DNA from: an uncultured Prevotellaceae bacterium | GTDB taxonomy: Bacteria > Bacteroidota > Bacteroidia > Bacteroidales > Bacteroidaceae | Assembly (NCBI GenBank): GCA_946415365.1 | Contig: CAMKSE010000014.1 | Location: forward strand, 1 to 64,000 | Reading direction: 5' to 3' | Length of the DNA stretch: 64,000 nt | Notes under the pieces: generated by a model | What the model was told of the DNA's origin: nothing | Databases searched by the model: none | Seen by the model: the letters and a program-made list of their open reading frames with translations, nothing else | Part shown: positions 35,089 to 45,096 of the stretch, piece after piece | Position numbering within the stretch: position 1 is the stretch's first letter | Layout of the letters: each line of letters opens with the position of its first letter | Program-made: the position numbers and the translations under genes

Positions 35089-36848
35089 CGGATGGTGTAT
35101 TTGATTTTATTCTTGGTTTTTGTCGATTTCACCGTCAGAATGATGCGGTACATTTTCTGACCCCACATGTGCTGGAGCAAGGGGTCGAGCTTATCGCTGA
35201 TGTCCTCAATAGTTGCTGAGAGCTGGTTGGCATCAAAATGGATGCGCTGCAGGGCTTCAGGGTCGAGGGTCATGAGCATCAGACAGGTTGGTTGGCGATA
35301 TTCGCTGAGTTCGTAGTCTTCAGTCATAGAAATACCCGATTTCATCGCTAAAACGGTACGCTTCCATGATTTTACTGCTGCTTCAACTGGGTATGCTCCA
35401 GCAATGTCGAGCGTCAGTTGTCCGTCTTTATGACTGACGACCTTGGCAGCGTATTCTTTTCCGTCTTTCTGGTCGATGCCGTTTATTTGAGGCAGGTTAT
35501 GATACTGTGACTGCATCGTCCAAATACTGTAGCGGTCATCGGAGAAAGTTTTTGCCGTATATTCGCCGACTGCAGGGTCAATAAACAGAGGTGAGAGCTG
35601 CTCTTTACTCCTTACTCCCGACTCCTGACTCCCGTAGACGATGAATGATCCGACATCATTGTGGTTATGGCTCTCACCGTTGTTGCCGCCTTTCATGGCG
35701 ACATACAGGTTTCCACGACGGGTGGTCATAATCTGGAGGTCAGGAAGCCAGACATCTTTTAACAGCGGTTCGCAAGGCTGTTCGGCGATGAAATCGCGGA
35801 TATGTCGAAGGAAGAACAGTTCACGACCGAGTGTGGGAAAGTTACCGCTCTTGTCGTAGAGGGCTGCAGGGTTCGTCAGCACCCCTTTCTGCCGACCTAA
35901 GTAGGCTCCGAACTCACGCATCGTTTGGTCGTTAAGCCATAATCCAAAGGGATAAACGATGTTTACCTGTTGTACGGCTTTGTTTTCATGGGCATCGGCA
36001 AAACAAACGCAGTAGTCGTTACCAATGTAGGTCTTGTAAGCATAGCTGGCCATCCTTTGGACTTTTGGATCAACGGTGCCAAAGTCTAAAAGTCTCATGA
36101 TTTCAAACATCGAGGCGGCGGCTCTGTCCCAATAGCCAGGACCTTCGTCACAGCCACCATCTTCTGGATAGGCGTCGATAAATGCCTGTGTGGCTTTCTT
36201 TATCTGAGCGATGGCTGTAGCTTTTCGGGCTTCGTCTTTCTCACAGATAAGGATACAGGCAAGCCAGTTAGAGCAGATCCAGGGGTTCCAGTTCATGCCT
36301 GCCGTTTTCCACCAGTAGTCTCTCTCTACGGCTGGCTGGAGTATACGACGTTCTATCTCTCGGTCGATGCGCTGGCAGAGGTCGGGGGAGAAAGCATCGA
36401 ACTGTTTCTCGAGCATGTATCTGGTCCAGACGATGAGACTGGCGGTCTCGGCATTAAAAAGGTCTACTTCCTGCCATTCAGATAGGGGTATGGCCTTGGG
36501 ATAGTGTGCAGGTATGCCCCACCACGTTTCCTCACAGAAACTCCCCATTCCATCGATGATGTCGCCCATGAAACGGCCCTTTCCTTCCATGATCTCCGCC
36601 ATGACGATGGCAGCCATCTGTCGACGTTTCTCGAAACAGATGGCTTCATAGTTCACTCGGTTGCCTGTCTGTTTGTTCTCTGCGAAGACCGTCCATGGCA
36701 GCACCGTCCACGGCTTGCCCAGATATTGCTCACCATATTGTATATAACTTTGGCGCATCTCCTGTGGAATGGAGTCGCGCCAAAAGGTATCGTCAGCCTG
36801 TGGCAGCAGGCTGACAATAGCCAGACCAATGTTCAGCAGCAGGTTCAT
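35085..36848 (-). CDS. Heparinase II/III-like polysaccharide lyase
   Basis: 587 residues, secreted. N-terminal alpha/alpha toroid (MNWNPWICSNWLACILICE, EDGGCDEGPGYWDRAAASMF) and C-terminal beta-sandwich with GESHNHNDVGSFIVYG, the heparinase II/III signature with catalytic His. Likely cleaves uronate linkages, making unsaturated ends for the neighbouring GH105. Directly after GSFIVYG comes SQESGVRSKEQLSP, encoded by a GGAGTC-type repeat (35601-35633) and probably an insertion; it keeps the frame. Overlaps flanking genes by 4 nt. Confidence 0.75.
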   Translation of the reverse strand: MNLLLNIGLAIVSLLPQADDTFWRDSIPQEMRQSYIQYGEQYLGKPWTVLPWTVFAENKQTGNRVNYEAICFEKRRQMAAIVMAEIMEGKGRFMGDIIDGMGSFCEETWWGIPAHYPKAIPLSEWQEVDLFNAETASLIVWTRYMLEKQFDAFSPDLCQRIDREIERRILQPAVERDYWWKTAGMNWNPWICSNWLACILICEKDEARKATAIAQIKKATQAFIDAYPEDGGCDEGPGYWDRAAASMFEIMRLLDFGTVDPKVQRMASYAYKTYIGNDYCVCFADAHENKAVQQVNIVYPFGLWLNDQTMREFGAYLGRQKGVLTNPAALYDKSGNFPTLGRELFFLRHIRDFIAEQPCEPLLKDVWLPDLQIMTTRRGNLYVAMKGGNNGESHNHNDVGSFIVYGSQESGVRSKEQLSPLFIDPAVGEYTAKTFSDDRYSIWTMQSQYHNLPQINGIDQKDGKEYAAKVVSHKDGQLTLDIAGAYPVEAAVKSWKRTVLAMKSGISMTEDYELSEYRQPTCLMLMTLDPEALQRIHFDANQLSATIEDISDKLDPLLQHMWGQKMYRIILTVKSTKTKNKIKYTIR

Positions 36849-37960
36849 CGGCTGAGATATCTAACATATTCACAAGCTGCAAGCAGGAAAGCTCCGACAC
36901 CGAAGTTTGCCTGAGAATCGGCATTGACGGTCTGTCCTGGGATGGCTCTTTCGCCTATGGGCTGTACATAGCCGATCTTGCCGTCTTTCTGTAGGGCGAC
37001 GGTAGTAAGGTATCTCCATGCTTTCTCGATAGTAGGACCGAACTCTGTCTTAGAGAGATAGCCGTGGTTGACGCCCCAGAGCAGTCCGTAGCAGAAGAAG
37101 GCTGTGCCACTCGTCTCATAACCAGGTGCCTGCTTCGGATCCATGATCGAACGCGTCCAATGTCCTTGAGGCTGCTGGGTTTTCTTCACGGCTCGGGCGA
37201 GATTTACATATTTCTCAATGAAAAACGGCTGTCGGACATAGGTCTCGGGCATGTCCTGCAGAACCTTCGCCAAACCTGCCAGCACCCATCCGTCACCACG
37301 CGCCCAAAAGTCCTTCTTGCCACTTGCGGTTTTGTGTTTAGGATAAATGTACTTTCCGTCACGGAAATAGAGACGGGTCTCATAGTCAAGCATGATAGAG
37401 TCACTGTATAGGATATTTTCATAGAGTTTCCTCAAATACTTCTCGTCGCCTGTCAGTTTATACATCTTTGTCATCACAGGCATCACCATGTAGAGTGCAT
37501 CTGCCCACCACCAATAATCGTGAACCTTCGAGTCAGCCTCATAGCCCATCACCTCTTTAGCACGTGCCACTTTTTTCTCATCCGGTGAGAGATTGTAAAG
37601 GTCTATATAAGTTTGGAAGCAGATCTGCCAGTCGCCGAAAAGAACATAGTCCTGACCCTCACCGTACTGCTTGTATTTCCAGTTAGCAGGATCGGCTTCT
37701 GTAGCACCTTTCCACTGGTTGTGTTCAGCCCAACGGATGCTGTAATCAAGCATCTGCTGGTCCTGCAAAAGTTTATAGACTTCCATATTGCCAGTATGGT
37801 AGGCGGCATGATCCCAGAACGAACGTACCTCGGCGGGATTATTTGTCTGCCAGTAGGTGTTTACCTTTCGGATGACGTCTTTCACTTCATCGACAGTCCA
37901 TCTTTTGGCGTAGAGAGTTGTTGCGCCAAGTAGGCAGGCTAATAATAATAACTTTTTCAT
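36845..37960 (-). CDS. GH105 unsaturated uronyl hydrolase
   Basis: 371 residues with signal peptide. GH88/GH105 (YteR-like) features: HDYWWWADALYMVMPVMTKM with the catalytic Asp at ~D154, FWARGDGWVLAGLAKVL, and YETSGTAFFCYGLLWGVNHG. These enzymes hydrate and release 4,5-unsaturated uronic acids left by lyases, fitting the adjacent heparinase-like lyase. Stop overlaps the next start by 4 nt. Confidence 0.9.
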   Translation of the reverse strand: MKKLLLLACLLGATTLYAKRWTVDEVKDVIRKVNTYWQTNNPAEVRSFWDHAAYHTGNMEVYKLLQDQQMLDYSIRWAEHNQWKGATEADPANWKYKQYGEGQDYVLFGDWQICFQTYIDLYNLSPDEKKVARAKEVMGYEADSKVHDYWWWADALYMVMPVMTKMYKLTGDEKYLRKLYENILYSDSIMLDYETRLYFRDGKYIYPKHKTASGKKDFWARGDGWVLAGLAKVLQDMPETYVRQPFFIEKYVNLARAVKKTQQPQGHWTRSIMDPKQAPGYETSGTAFFCYGLLWGVNHGYLSKTEFGPTIEKAWRYLTTVALQKDGKIGYVQPIGERAIPGQTVNADSQANFGVGAFLLAACEYVRYLSR

Positions 37961-38061
37961 CTCCTTTAGTTTTTGGTACCTTTTTCAAAATGGGGCAGCC
38001 TAAGTTGCATAGACTGCCCCTAAAGAAACAATTAACTAACCAATATAATCAAGTATGAATC

Positions 38062-39738
38062 TTAATATCCAGGGTTCTGCTGCAGATCAGCATCCTTGTT
38101 CAGCTGAATCTCAGACAGCGGAATAGGCAACAGAGTGTGTTTCGATGCGTCGAAGCCGCTGATAGCCTTGCTCGGTGTGCTTTCAGCCCACTTGTCCATC
38201 ATCATCTTCACACGCTCGGCAAGCTTACCGGTGCGGCAGAGTGTATAACGACGGTTCTCTTCACCAACCAACTCACGGATACGCTCGTCGAGCAGGAAGT
38301 CTATCGTCATCTGTGCGGAGGTTACCTTACCAGCCTCAGCGTTGCCGCTCTCCTCGCGGTAGGTCTTGAAGGCACGGTCGCGCAGCACGTTTATATCCTC
38401 AGCGGCACCAGCCTGATTATTCTGCTGGATACGAGCTTCGGCACGGAGCAGGTAGGCATCAGCCAGACGCATAATGGGCCAGTCCTTGACGATTGCATAG
38501 CCAAAATCGTCTGTCGGGTCATAGCCGCCCCACTTAGTAGTGTGAGGATACATCACGTTCAGGGTATCCTTTACGGTCCAGTAAGCCCTGTCGCCAGTCT
38601 TCACGCTGATCTGCTGGGCGCCTTCCGTACCTTCGTCTACCTTGAATCCATCCTTTACCCAAATGGTGCTGCTCCAATTTGGCTTGTTGTACCATAACTG
38701 ACGGCGGATGTTATGGTTAGAGTTACGGATATCACCTTTCTCATAGATACCATACTTTACATAGTTGCTCAGGCGCAGACGTCCGTTACCACGTCCACCG
38801 ATAGAGTCGGCATTCTGCATACCGTCGATCTTGTGGAAGGCTGCCACCCAGTTACGACGCTGCTGGGGGTTGTCGATGGTACCACCCGTCACGTCTCGGT
38901 TGTACTCCATCTGGAAGACCCAGATACCCTCAGTGTTACCCTCCGAACGGCGCTGGTTGTGCCAACGGAACATGTCACTGTAGTAATCGCCAGCTTCTGC
39001 GAGATACTTACCATAACGCTCAGAGATCAGTTTGTAGTTACCGCTACTGATGACAGGTGAAACAGCAGCCTCGGCCTCAGCAGCCTTGCCCATGCGGAGG
39101 AAAGCCTCTCCGGCAAGGATGCGTGCACAGTCCTTATTGATACGGTTCTGCATCTTGGTCTTGCCTACTTCAGGCAGATTGGCAATAGCGTCGTTCAAGT
39201 CTGATGTGATGACACCATCTATCTCTGCAACGGCGTTACGGGTAAAGTCTGTGCGTGGTACAGCCTTGCTCTCAGTGATGAGGGGTACTGGTCCCCAGAG
39301 GGTGACGAGCAGGTTGTAAGCGTACGCACGGAAGAACTCGGCCTCAGCCTTGCCGGCAGGATCTACATTCTCAGTATTAATAATGATGTTGGCGCTGTTG
39401 ATAATGCTATAGAGATTCTCCCACAGGAAGCTGACACCACCGTTTTCAGAGTTCAGTGAACCATACTGGAAGAATGGAACCTCTACACCTTCGGTATCGC
39501 CAGGAGCACCTACGTCGGTACCATCCTGCCAAATGCCTGTGAATCCCTGGCGGCTAGACATACCCCAAAGGGCTGCGAACTTATAGTGCAGACCGATGAC
39601 TTTTGCCTCGACATCGGCTACATCTGTGCCGTAGTTCGAGTACATCTTCTCATCCAAGTAGCTGTCGCTGCATGAGGTCAGAGCCAGTGTGCTGACAGCA
39701 ACTACTGAATATATAATGTTTCTTAGTTTCATAATCAT
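38062..39738 (-). CDS. SusD-like lipoprotein, second pair
   Basis: 558 residues; lipobox at LALTSC. Start could also be the ATG at 39732 (MKLRNIIYSVVAVSTLALTS). SusD features: AEAEFFRAYAYNLLVTLWGP, LADAYLLRAEARIQQNNQAG, DFLLDERIRELVGEENRRYT, LLPIPLSEIQLN, ending NPGY. Sequence differs strongly from the SusD at 28332, so the two pairs probably import different fragments. It lies 31 bp behind its SusC. Confidence 0.92.
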   Translation of the reverse strand: MIMKLRNIIYSVVAVSTLALTSCSDSYLDEKMYSNYGTDVADVEAKVIGLHYKFAALWGMSSRQGFTGIWQDGTDVGAPGDTEGVEVPFFQYGSLNSENGGVSFLWENLYSIINSANIIINTENVDPAGKAEAEFFRAYAYNLLVTLWGPVPLITESKAVPRTDFTRNAVAEIDGVITSDLNDAIANLPEVGKTKMQNRINKDCARILAGEAFLRMGKAAEAEAAVSPVISSGNYKLISERYGKYLAEAGDYYSDMFRWHNQRRSEGNTEGIWVFQMEYNRDVTGGTIDNPQQRRNWVAAFHKIDGMQNADSIGGRGNGRLRLSNYVKYGIYEKGDIRNSNHNIRRQLWYNKPNWSSTIWVKDGFKVDEGTEGAQQISVKTGDRAYWTVKDTLNVMYPHTTKWGGYDPTDDFGYAIVKDWPIMRLADAYLLRAEARIQQNNQAGAAEDINVLRDRAFKTYREESGNAEAGKVTSAQMTIDFLLDERIRELVGEENRRYTLCRTGKLAERVKMMMDKWAESTPSKAISGFDASKHTLLPIPLSEIQLNKDADLQQNPGY

Positions 39739-39769
39739 TACTTTTTTTTACTTTTTTACTTTTTTACCT

Positions 39770-42700
39770 TTAGAACGTCACGTTAAGACCGAATACGTAG
39801 CTCTTCGTCATCGGGTAGTTATTCTCATAGCCACCCCATCCACGCTGAGTGATATCAGCTTCAGGATCCCATCCCTTCCAGCTGGTGAAGGTTGCGAGGT
39901 TACGTGCACTGGCATAGACTGTCAGAGCACTGATGTGCAGGGCATTGACAATCTGTGCAGGGAACTGATAGCTCAGTGTCACATCCTTAATACGTGTGAA
40001 GCTGGCATCGCATGGGAATCCGTAGCCCCAGCGGTTAGAGGTCTTGCTCAGTGAGCGGAATTCGTTGCTAGGATTGCTCTCCGACCAGTAGCCGATCTCA
40101 GTGGGTGAGTTGCGGCGTCCCATCTCATCGCTGGCTGTACCCAGCAGAGAGTTATTACGCTTCAGGCCTTGTACGGTCTGGATAAAGATGCTCAGTGAGA
40201 GATTCTTGTAAGTGAAGGTGTTGGTCAAACCGCCGATCCACTTCGGAGTGGTCTGTCCCTGGATGGTCTTATCGTCGTTAGGATCGATCTTGCCATCACC
40301 GTTCACGTCGCGCAGCTTAACGTCACCAGGCTGTGCCTGAGGATCCCACTTCAGATGGTCGCCACGCTCGATCTCGTCCTTTTGCCAGATACCTACCATC
40401 TCATAGTCGTAGATCACGCTGATAGGCTCGCCGATGAACCAGCGGTTACCGATATCGCTCTTCTCGTCTCCGTAAAGGTCTTTGATCTCATTCTTGTTCC
40501 AAGACCATACGAGGTTGGTACCCCATGTAAAGTCTTTCGTTACGATGTTCTTAGAGTTGATGGTAATCTCAAGACCCTTGTTAGCGGTCTTACCCATATT
40601 CATGTATACATTCGAGTAACCAGAAATTTTCGGAAGGTTGCGCTGCAGCAACAGGTCGGTGGTCGTAGATGTATAGAAGTCGATGTTACCGTTGATGCGG
40701 TTGTTCAGGAAACCGAAGTCGATACCGATGTTGAAGGTCTTGGTGGTCTCCCAACCCAGTCCTGAGTTACCCATGCGGCTGCTGGGGTAGAGAGCTGTAG
40801 CCGACTGTCCGTCCATAGTCAGGGCGGCATTCGACATCTTGGCGAGGGTCTCGTATACGCCGATGGCCTCGTTACCAGCCTTACCGTAAGAGAGGCGCAG
40901 CTTGAGATTGTTCAGCCAGTCAGCCTTCTCCATGAACTTCTCGTTGGCGATGTTCCAACCCAGGGCTACAGAGGGGAATGTACCGTATTTATTATCACTA
41001 CCGAACACCGACGAACCGTCGCGACGTACCGTAAAGGTGAAGAGGTAGCGGCTGTCGTAAGAGTAGTTCAAACGTCCCATCTGAGAAACAGTCGTATAGA
41101 GATCAGTGTATGACTTGGCAGTCTGTGTACCACCACCGCCGAGGTTGTGCCACAGCAGCTCATCGTTGATGAACTTGGCCCCAGTAGCAGTGTTGTCGTG
41201 ATACTTCTTGCGTGAAGAAGCGTAAAGCAGCGTGATGTCGAAGTGGTGCTTCTGGATATCCTTTGCATAGGTCAGGATATTCTCCACTGTGCGGCTCTGT
41301 GTCTCAGCGTTGAAGATGTAGCCATAGCCGTTAGGATCGTTCTGCTCTGCACCATTATAATAGTTCTCGCGCTTGGGAACGAATGAGTAACCGAAGTTGA
41401 ACTTGTAGGTAAGACCAGTCAAAGGCTTCCAGATATTGCCGAAGTTCAGCTCAGCATAAGCGTTGAGGTTGATGTTCCACTGACGGCGCTCGTGATCCTG
41501 GTTGATGTCACGCAACGGGTTGAAGAACAAGCTCTCTGTATACATCGGGTAGATGCAGTAGCTGCCATCGTCCTCGTATACCTTACCATAAGGCGACATG
41601 GCTTCAGCCATCATGAAGTTCACACGGCCGCCATCGCGGTTGTGGCTGACGATATAGCTGTTTGTACCGATTCTCAGATAATCTGTCACGTCGGCGTCGA
41701 TGTTCATACGGAGTGAGTAGCGCTTGTAGTTAAAGCCCTTCAATACGCCCTTCTGGCTCATGTAGTCGCCAGAGATGAAGTACTTGATTTTCTCGGCACC
41801 ACCATTGACGGTAACGTTGTGATCTTGGATGATACCAGTCTGCGATACCATATCGTAGAGCCAGTCGGTTTCACGGCCTGCAGCCTGTGCCTCAGCCTCG
41901 TTCTGGTTCTTTACGAAGTCGTTGTACATGGTCTCACCAGGGTTCTGGGCTACATAGTCCTTATAACGCTGGGTAATCTGCGCTCCGTTACAGTAGTCCA
42001 TCTTGTGAGCGAAGTCCTCAATGCCAAGATAGCCGTTGTAACTGATGCTGGGTTTGCCGTCCTTACCGTGCTTGGTGGTAATTAGAATAACACCGTTGGC
42101 ACCGTTTGTACCGTAGATGGCTGTAGCAGAGGCATCCTTCAGGATTTCCATCGACTCGATATCACCAGGGTTGATGTCGTTGAGCGAACCACCGCTCTTT
42201 GAGATGGGCACACCGTCGACAACGATATACGGTCCTGTACCAGCGTTGATGGAGTTACGTCCACGGACCAATGCCGAGGGAGCGTCACCTGGAATGGAAC
42301 TGCCCTGTGAGATGGTCACACCTGCAGCGGCGCCCTGAACGGCCTGCAACACGTTAGTTACGGGTAGCTTGCTCAGGCGATCCTTATTAATAGATGTGAC
42401 AGAACCGGTCACGTCCGACTTCTTCTGCACACCATAACCTACTACCACCACTTCATCGAGGGCAGTAGCATCTTCCTCAATGGTGATGTTAAGGGTCTGG
42501 CCGGGGGTAAAGGCCACTTCCTTCGTCAGATAGCCGATGTAGCTGACTACGAGGGTACCAGCGCCCTGAACGTTGAGCGTGAAGTTTCCGTCATAGTCGG
42601 TTACCGTACCAGTTGCAGCGTCTTTCACTTTCACGGTAGCGCCGATGACGCCTTCACCGTTCTTGTCGGTCACCTGGCCCTTCACGACGCCGGCTTGCTG

Positions 42701-42817
42701 TACGTCCTGAACTGCCTGTTCTGCCATTGTCGGCAATGGGAATGCCATCATTCCTGCTGCCAACGCCATCACGAAACATAGTTTGCGTGTAGGGAGAGTT
42801 AGTTTAGCATACTTCAT
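39770..42817 (-). CDS. SusC-like TonB-dependent transporter, second pair
   Basis: 1015 residues. Signal peptide, N-terminal extension (GQVTDKNGEGVIGATVKVKD, LVVSYIGYLTKEV), EVVVVGYGVQKKSDVTGSVT, plug with VLQAVQGAAAGVTISQGSSI and MEILKDASATAIYGTNGANG, and a barrel ending SYVFGLNVTF. It imports oligosaccharides with the SusD behind it. Its promoter region shares an operator-like element with the GH43 gene upstream. Confidence 0.94.
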   Translation of the reverse strand: MKYAKLTLPTRKLCFVMALAAGMMAFPLPTMAEQAVQDVQQAGVVKGQVTDKNGEGVIGATVKVKDAATGTVTDYDGNFTLNVQGAGTLVVSYIGYLTKEVAFTPGQTLNITIEEDATALDEVVVVGYGVQKKSDVTGSVTSINKDRLSKLPVTNVLQAVQGAAAGVTISQGSSIPGDAPSALVRGRNSINAGTGPYIVVDGVPISKSGGSLNDINPGDIESMEILKDASATAIYGTNGANGVILITTKHGKDGKPSISYNGYLGIEDFAHKMDYCNGAQITQRYKDYVAQNPGETMYNDFVKNQNEAEAQAAGRETDWLYDMVSQTGIIQDHNVTVNGGAEKIKYFISGDYMSQKGVLKGFNYKRYSLRMNIDADVTDYLRIGTNSYIVSHNRDGGRVNFMMAEAMSPYGKVYEDDGSYCIYPMYTESLFFNPLRDINQDHERRQWNINLNAYAELNFGNIWKPLTGLTYKFNFGYSFVPKRENYYNGAEQNDPNGYGYIFNAETQSRTVENILTYAKDIQKHHFDITLLYASSRKKYHDNTATGAKFINDELLWHNLGGGGTQTAKSYTDLYTTVSQMGRLNYSYDSRYLFTFTVRRDGSSVFGSDNKYGTFPSVALGWNIANEKFMEKADWLNNLKLRLSYGKAGNEAIGVYETLAKMSNAALTMDGQSATALYPSSRMGNSGLGWETTKTFNIGIDFGFLNNRINGNIDFYTSTTTDLLLQRNLPKISGYSNVYMNMGKTANKGLEITINSKNIVTKDFTWGTNLVWSWNKNEIKDLYGDEKSDIGNRWFIGEPISVIYDYEMVGIWQKDEIERGDHLKWDPQAQPGDVKLRDVNGDGKIDPNDDKTIQGQTTPKWIGGLTNTFTYKNLSLSIFIQTVQGLKRNNSLLGTASDEMGRRNSPTEIGYWSESNPSNEFRSLSKTSNRWGYGFPCDASFTRIKDVTLSYQFPAQIVNALHISALTVYASARNLATFTSWKGWDPEADITQRGWGGYENNYPMTKSYVFGLNVTF

Positions 42818-42872
42818 TTGTTACTGTTTTTTTTTGAGTTAATTATTATTGTTAGTGAATGGAATTCAGTTG

Positions 42873-42939
42873 CAAAGGTACGACAATTGATTTATATCAA
42901 CGTCCCTTCATCGTTATTTTAGGGGAACAAATCGTTAAA
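42873..42939 (-). promoter_or_regulatory. SusC2 promoter with shared operator element
   Basis: Minus-strand TACCTTTG (42880-42873) is the -7 box. From 22 bp upstream, 42903-42939 carries a 36-37 bp element (plus-strand parts CCCTTCATCGTTATTTTAGG and GGAACAAATCGTTAAA) almost repeated at 45128-45163 before GH43. Confidence 0.7.
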
Positions 42940-42955
42940 TCTGCCGTTTTCACCG

Positions 42956-44977
42956 CTATTTTACAGAGATATCCCACTCATCACGCCACCTGATGACGGG
43001 TTTTCCGTCCTCGAATTCGATGGGCAGCCAGATATAGCGGGCATCACTCGGATGACGCGGACGCCAGATGTCGGCCATGAAGATGAAGTTGTCGCCATAG
43101 GGAAGGATATACGTTGATTGTCCTTCGAACGTGGTCTCCGACTTTGGACCGACGCATGGGTTGGGATGCTGTGTCCATGGGCCCCAGATGCTCGGTGCGG
43201 AGAACATACGGGCTTCGTTTGGTGCCCAACCTGTGCAGCCGCTGGTAATCATCCAATAGGTACCGTCCTTCTTGAAAATGGCTGGTGCCTCGTTCTGTCC
43301 ACCAGGGGCGACGCGGGTATAGCGACCAGAGTGGTGCAGGTAGTCGTTGGTTAATTCGGCAATGTGCAGGGTGAGGTTGTCTTCAGATGAGAAGATATGA
43401 TAGGCCTTTCCGTCATCGTCGATGTAGAGGGTCATGTCACGAGACATCTGGCCGGTACCGAAGTCGCGCTTCAGGAAGAGCCCTTTTTTGATGGCCTCCA
43501 TCCAGTCGGGCGTCCACCATTTCTGGAAGTGGTTGATGTCGAGGGTGTCAAGGATGGCAAGTTCTTTTTCTCCGAATTCAACGGGATAAGTACCGGCATT
43601 AGCTCTCTGTGAATACAGGAACTTATATGGTCCTTCTGGCTTGTCGCTGACGGCCACACCATAGCGGGCGGCACTGTATCCCTTACCCTTCAGCTCCAAG
43701 TGGAACCACATACAGAACTTGTCCGTCACCTCATTATATATCACCTTTGGACGCTCCAAGACACAACCACGTTCAATATCCGATCCCTTTTCATCGCTTA
43801 CATAAAGGGCTACACCACGGTTCTCCCAATGCAACAGGTCTTTCGAAGAATAGCACATCACACCGATCATCGCGGACGAGGTTGTATCGCACTTATTTTC
43901 ACCGAACCAATACCATGTATCGCCATATTTCATCATACCGCCACCGTGGGCATTGATGTGCCGACCACTATTGTCGGGCCATAGTTCTCCTGGGCAGATC
44001 ATCTTTGGTCTCTGTTGTTCTGCGTTCCAGTAGTTTTCCAGTCGTTTGGCCTCCGCCTTAGTGATGTGTATCACACTACCGTGTTTGGGCGAGGAGAAAT
44101 TGGTGGCCTTCATCACACCCTCGTTGAACCGCCCTAATGACTTGAAGGTTTTGAAGTCGGTGGTTTCAACGAAGCCGAAGTTATGTGGCTGGATGCTGTA
44201 GATGTCATACATCACCACCCACTTGTTTTCACCGATACGTTTCCAGACGTTCGGAGCCTCGCAGCCCTTCGGCTCTGTATCAATCTGTTCAGCATGGTAA
44301 TCGTTGAAATGGTTGATTTTGTCAGAGATCATATATTTGATACCCCCAGGATTCTCCTGAGCCACGTAGCTCATGAAATAGCGACCGTCAGGCATCGGAC
44401 AGATATCAGCATCGAGTACTTGGATCTTCTCATCAGGATATTCAAAGAGTAGTTTTGGCTCTGTTTCCAGAGTTGTAAAGTCCTCGTTGGCATAACTATA
44501 ATATAATTTGGTACGCCCGCCCGCGAATTGACGGATGGTGAAATACACCATCGGCTTGCCGACGGCGGGATCCCAGATGGTCTGCGGTGCCCATGCACAG
44601 CCGATCTCACCGAACTTTTCTGAAAAGAGTTTGTCGATGCGCACCTCCTGATGCGTCCAATGGATCAGGTCTTCAGAAGCCATCAGCACCAGTCCGCGGT
44701 TATTGCCCCAGCCAAATTTGTCGGGTCGCTCCCAACGGGTGGCACGGAGTCCCATCTCCCGCCCATAGATGTGCAAGTCGGTCATGGCAATATAGAACTT
44801 ACCGTTCGGTGCCCGGTAGATGTGTGGGTCGCGGATACCCCTCTGTTGTGCGATGGAATCGCCAGAAATGATTGGTTCGCCGTTGTTCACTGCAGTAAAT
44901 GTGTAGCCATCGTAGCTGATAGCCATAAATAGAGAGTGAGTCGGGTCATTGAAGTAAGTGAAGAGATAGGCACCCAT
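42956..44977 (-). CDS. Double-domain GH43 (exo-beta-1,3-galactanase type), N-terminus frameshifted
   Basis: 673 residues from the internal ATG 44977. N-terminal GH43-like five-blade domain (QQRGIRDPHIYRAPNGKFYI; VLDADICPMPDGRYFMSYV), then from ~335 a GH43_24-like domain (GRHINAHGGGMMKYGDTWYW; GQNEAPAIFKKDGTYWMITS; TTFEGQSTYILP). E563 matches the catalytic acid and Q620 the Gln that replaces the catalytic base in fungal GH43_24 exo-1,3-galactanase. Signal peptide lies in another frame upstream (45066); a one-base change in a 7-base run at 44993-44999 would restore a ~703-residue secreted enzyme. Confidence 0.8.
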   Translation of the reverse strand: MGAYLFTYFNDPTHSLFMAISYDGYTFTAVNNGEPIISGDSIAQQRGIRDPHIYRAPNGKFYIAMTDLHIYGREMGLRATRWERPDKFGWGNNRGLVLMASEDLIHWTHQEVRIDKLFSEKFGEIGCAWAPQTIWDPAVGKPMVYFTIRQFAGGRTKLYYSYANEDFTTLETEPKLLFEYPDEKIQVLDADICPMPDGRYFMSYVAQENPGGIKYMISDKINHFNDYHAEQIDTEPKGCEAPNVWKRIGENKWVVMYDIYSIQPHNFGFVETTDFKTFKSLGRFNEGVMKATNFSSPKHGSVIHITKAEAKRLENYWNAEQQRPKMICPGELWPDNSGRHINAHGGGMMKYGDTWYWFGENKCDTTSSAMIGVMCYSSKDLLHWENRGVALYVSDEKGSDIERGCVLERPKVIYNEVTDKFCMWFHLELKGKGYSAARYGVAVSDKPEGPYKFLYSQRANAGTYPVEFGEKELAILDTLDINHFQKWWTPDWMEAIKKGLFLKRDFGTGQMSRDMTLYIDDDGKAYHIFSSEDNLTLHIAELTNDYLHHSGRYTRVAPGGQNEAPAIFKKDGTYWMITSGCTGWAPNEARMFSAPSIWGPWTQHPNPCVGPKSETTFEGQSTYILPYGDNFIFMADIWRPRHPSDARYIWLPIEFEDGKPVIRWRDEWDISVK

Positions 44978-44989
44978 TTCCTTTTCGGT

Positions 44990-45066
44990 GAGTTTTTTTG
45001 TTTCTTGGCCTCCGTCTGAACGGTGAGACTCAGAAACAATACTGCTAAGTATAGTCCTTTTTTCAT
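44990..45066 (-). pseudogene. Detached signal-peptide end of the GH43 gene
   Basis: ATG 45066 opens MKKGLYLAVLFLSLTVQTEA, a clear signal peptide, followed by KKQKN and then a wrong frame. With one more A in the minus-strand A7 run the sequence continues KKLTEKEMGAYLFTYF into the GH43 domain. The gene is thus broken in this assembly or switched by slippage. Whole gene: 42956-45066. Confidence 0.75.
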
Positions 45067-45096
45067 TGTGTGAGTTAATTGTGTTACTTTTGGTTG

